The position numbers and the translations under genes are program-made. A DNA stretch of 7,157 nt from Bacteroidales bacterium (GTDB lineage Bacteria > Bacteroidota > Bacteroidia > Bacteroidales > JAADJA01), in NCBI GenBank assembly GCA_029933495.1, contig JAOZOC010000167.1, forward strand, positions 1 through 7,157, read 5' to 3'. This document shows positions 6,206-7,157 of this stretch, in pieces. Numbering within the stretch: position 1 is the stretch's first letter; each line of letters starts with the position of its first letter. The notes below the pieces were generated by a model that was not told the origin of the DNA, searched no databases, and saw nothing but the letters and a program-made list of their open reading frames with translations.

Positions 6206-6238
6206 CAAAGATAAACTATTATTCATATTTAATGGAAA
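6206..6238 (-). promoter_or_regulatory. Bacteroidota-type promoter of the mscS-family gene
   Basis: On the minus strand TATCTTTG (6206-6213) exactly matches the -7 consensus TAnnTTTG and is followed by CACCG, as is common in this phylum. TTTC (6235-6238) lies 21 bases upstream as a near-consensus -33 box. The predicted transcript starts near 6200, leaving a short AT-rich leader before the ATG at 6173. The -33 box falls within the last codons of the permease gene. Confidence 0.65.
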
Positions 6239-7157
6239 CTACCGGATCATTAGTTGCTGCTTTCACGATATAGTAACTAATTGAAAGCATACCAACCAGA
6301 AAAGCAATTATGCCGGCAAGTAAAAACGACACCCAGGAAAGAGAAATGTGATATATAAAGTTCATATTCAGCCAGATATCAAGTCGCCACCAGGCTATTG
6401 GAACGGCGATGATAAAAGCAATGAAAATGAGTAATGCAAACTCTTTATACAGCATCAAAAGGATATTGCCAACCGAAGCTCCCAGTACTTTCCTGACACC
6501 GATCTCTTTGGTTCTCTGCTCTGCAATAAATGATGAAAGGCCAAGAAGGCCGAGTAATGCGATAAATATTATCAATATTGATGTTATTTTAATTATTGTA
6601 CCAATCTTCATATCAGCTTTGTACATCTCATCCATACTGTTTGCCATAAATGTATAGCTAAAAGGACTTTTAGGGTTAAATTCATTCCATTTTTGTTCGA
6701 TAAAAGCAAGAGTCTCTTTTTGATTTTTCGGGCTGATGCGGCAAGTAAGAAAATACCCGGGATCATCTCTTAAGAAAAAGATAATAGGCTCAATTTCATT
6801 ATGTAATGACTTGAAGTTAAAATCTTTAACAATCCCAATTACTTTGAGCATCCTTCCTCCTGTACCATCACGGTTAAAGCCGAAATGTATCTTTTTCCCA
6901 ATAGCATCATCTCCCCAACCGAATCTTCCTGCTGCTGTTTCATTAATTATTACGGCTTCATTTGCGTCGGTTCCCATATTTTTGTCAAAATCACGACCAT
7001 TAATCACTTCAAGTCCGAATGTTTTAACAAAATCATAATCAGTCTGAGCAAGAATAACCGTAATGTTTTCCATTTTATTTTCCTGCTCCACTTTGAGAAG
7101 CTGTATCCAGTTTATCTGTCCGGGCACACCTGTAGAACTGGAGGCAGCCGATATATC
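6219..7157 (-). CDS. FtsX/MacB-type ABC transporter permease, C-terminal part (5' truncated by the window edge)
   Basis: On the minus strand the frame is open from 7157 (DISAASSSTGVPGQINW), so the start lies outside the window; the in-frame GTG at 7127 is not the start. The 312 visible residues begin with the periplasmic MacB-like core domain: TDYDFVKTFGLEVINGRDF, EAVIINETAA, FGWGDDAIGKKI and LKVIGIVKDFNFKSLH. They end with an FtsX domain of three membrane helices at visible residues about 188-211, 232-256 and 272-296, with the family motif RTKEIGVRKVLGAS after the first helix and the typical ending NDPVVSIKYE. Such permeases pair with a LolD/MacB-like ATPase and use ATP to drive work in the periplasm (efflux, lipoprotein or peptide handling). 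No ATPase gene is in the window, so the substrate is unknown. Bacteroidota members are usually about 800 residues with two FtsX domains, so only the second half is probably visible. Confidence 0.93.
   Translation of the reverse strand, partial: DISAASSSTGVPGQINWIQLLKVEQENKMENITVILAQTDYDFVKTFGLEVINGRDFDKNMGTDANEAVIINETAAGRFGWGDDAIGKKIHFGFNRDGTGGRMLKVIGIVKDFNFKSLHNEIEPIIFFLRDDPGYFLTCRISPKNQKETLAFIEQKWNEFNPKSPFSYTFMANSMDEMYKADMKIGTIIKITSILIIFIALLGLLGLSSFIAEQRTKEIGVRKVLGASVGNILLMLYKEFALLIFIAFIIAVPIAWWRLDIWLNMNFIYHISLSWVSFLLAGIIAFLVGMLSISYYIVKAATNDPVVSIKYE

Noticed and set aside
6736..7038. A 100-codon + strand frame opposite the permease
   Set aside because: It is antisense to the conserved MacB-like periplasmic domain and shows no independent coding signal.

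Overview
The window looks like chromosome from a low-GC member of the Bacteroidota. Four things point that way. Two proteins end in type IX secretion (T9SS) type A sorting domains. Exact TAnnTTTG promoter -7 boxes, the Bacteroidota form, lie upstream of several genes. Genes start without a clear Shine-Dalgarno sequence. There is also a lipoprotein with a degenerate lipobox and an acidic +5/+6 pair, and an FtsX/MacB-type permease ending of the kind common in this phylum. The species cannot be named from the sequence.

Layout, left half (all + strand). The first 217 bases are the C-terminal T9SS domain of a protein that begins outside the window. A spacer follows that switches sharply from 50% to 20% GC. 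At 419-1885 lies a complete secreted protein: signal peptide, BNR-like repeats, PKD domain, T9SS sorting domain. Twelve bases behind it is a decayed gene (1898-2110) with a good signal peptide in one frame and a clear TPR fragment in another. Next comes an MtnA-family isomerase (2180-3220) of a variant sequence type, then a perfect GC-rich palindrome resembling a dispersed REP-like repeat.

Layout, right half. A probable operon on the + strand holds a small outer-membrane beta-barrel protein (3369-3959), a lipoprotein overlapping it by 23 bases (3937-4404), and the DNA repair glycosylase tag (4418-4981). It faces two genes on the - strand: a MscS-family mechanosensitive channel (5115-6173) with a good promoter of its own, and the C-terminal part of an FtsX/MacB-type ABC transporter permease (6219-7157) whose start lies beyond the right edge. 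The convergent gap between tag and the channel gene carries a run of tetranucleotide repeats.

The genes do not form one pathway. They cover cell-surface and secreted proteins, one salvage-type isomerase, one base-excision repair enzyme, and osmotic and transport membrane proteins. I see no CRISPR array, transposase, tRNA, rRNA or recognisable defence or biosynthetic system, and no convincing new system. The most unusual items are the frame-broken TPR gene, the variant MtnA, the palindromic repeat and the overlapping barrel-lipoprotein pair.
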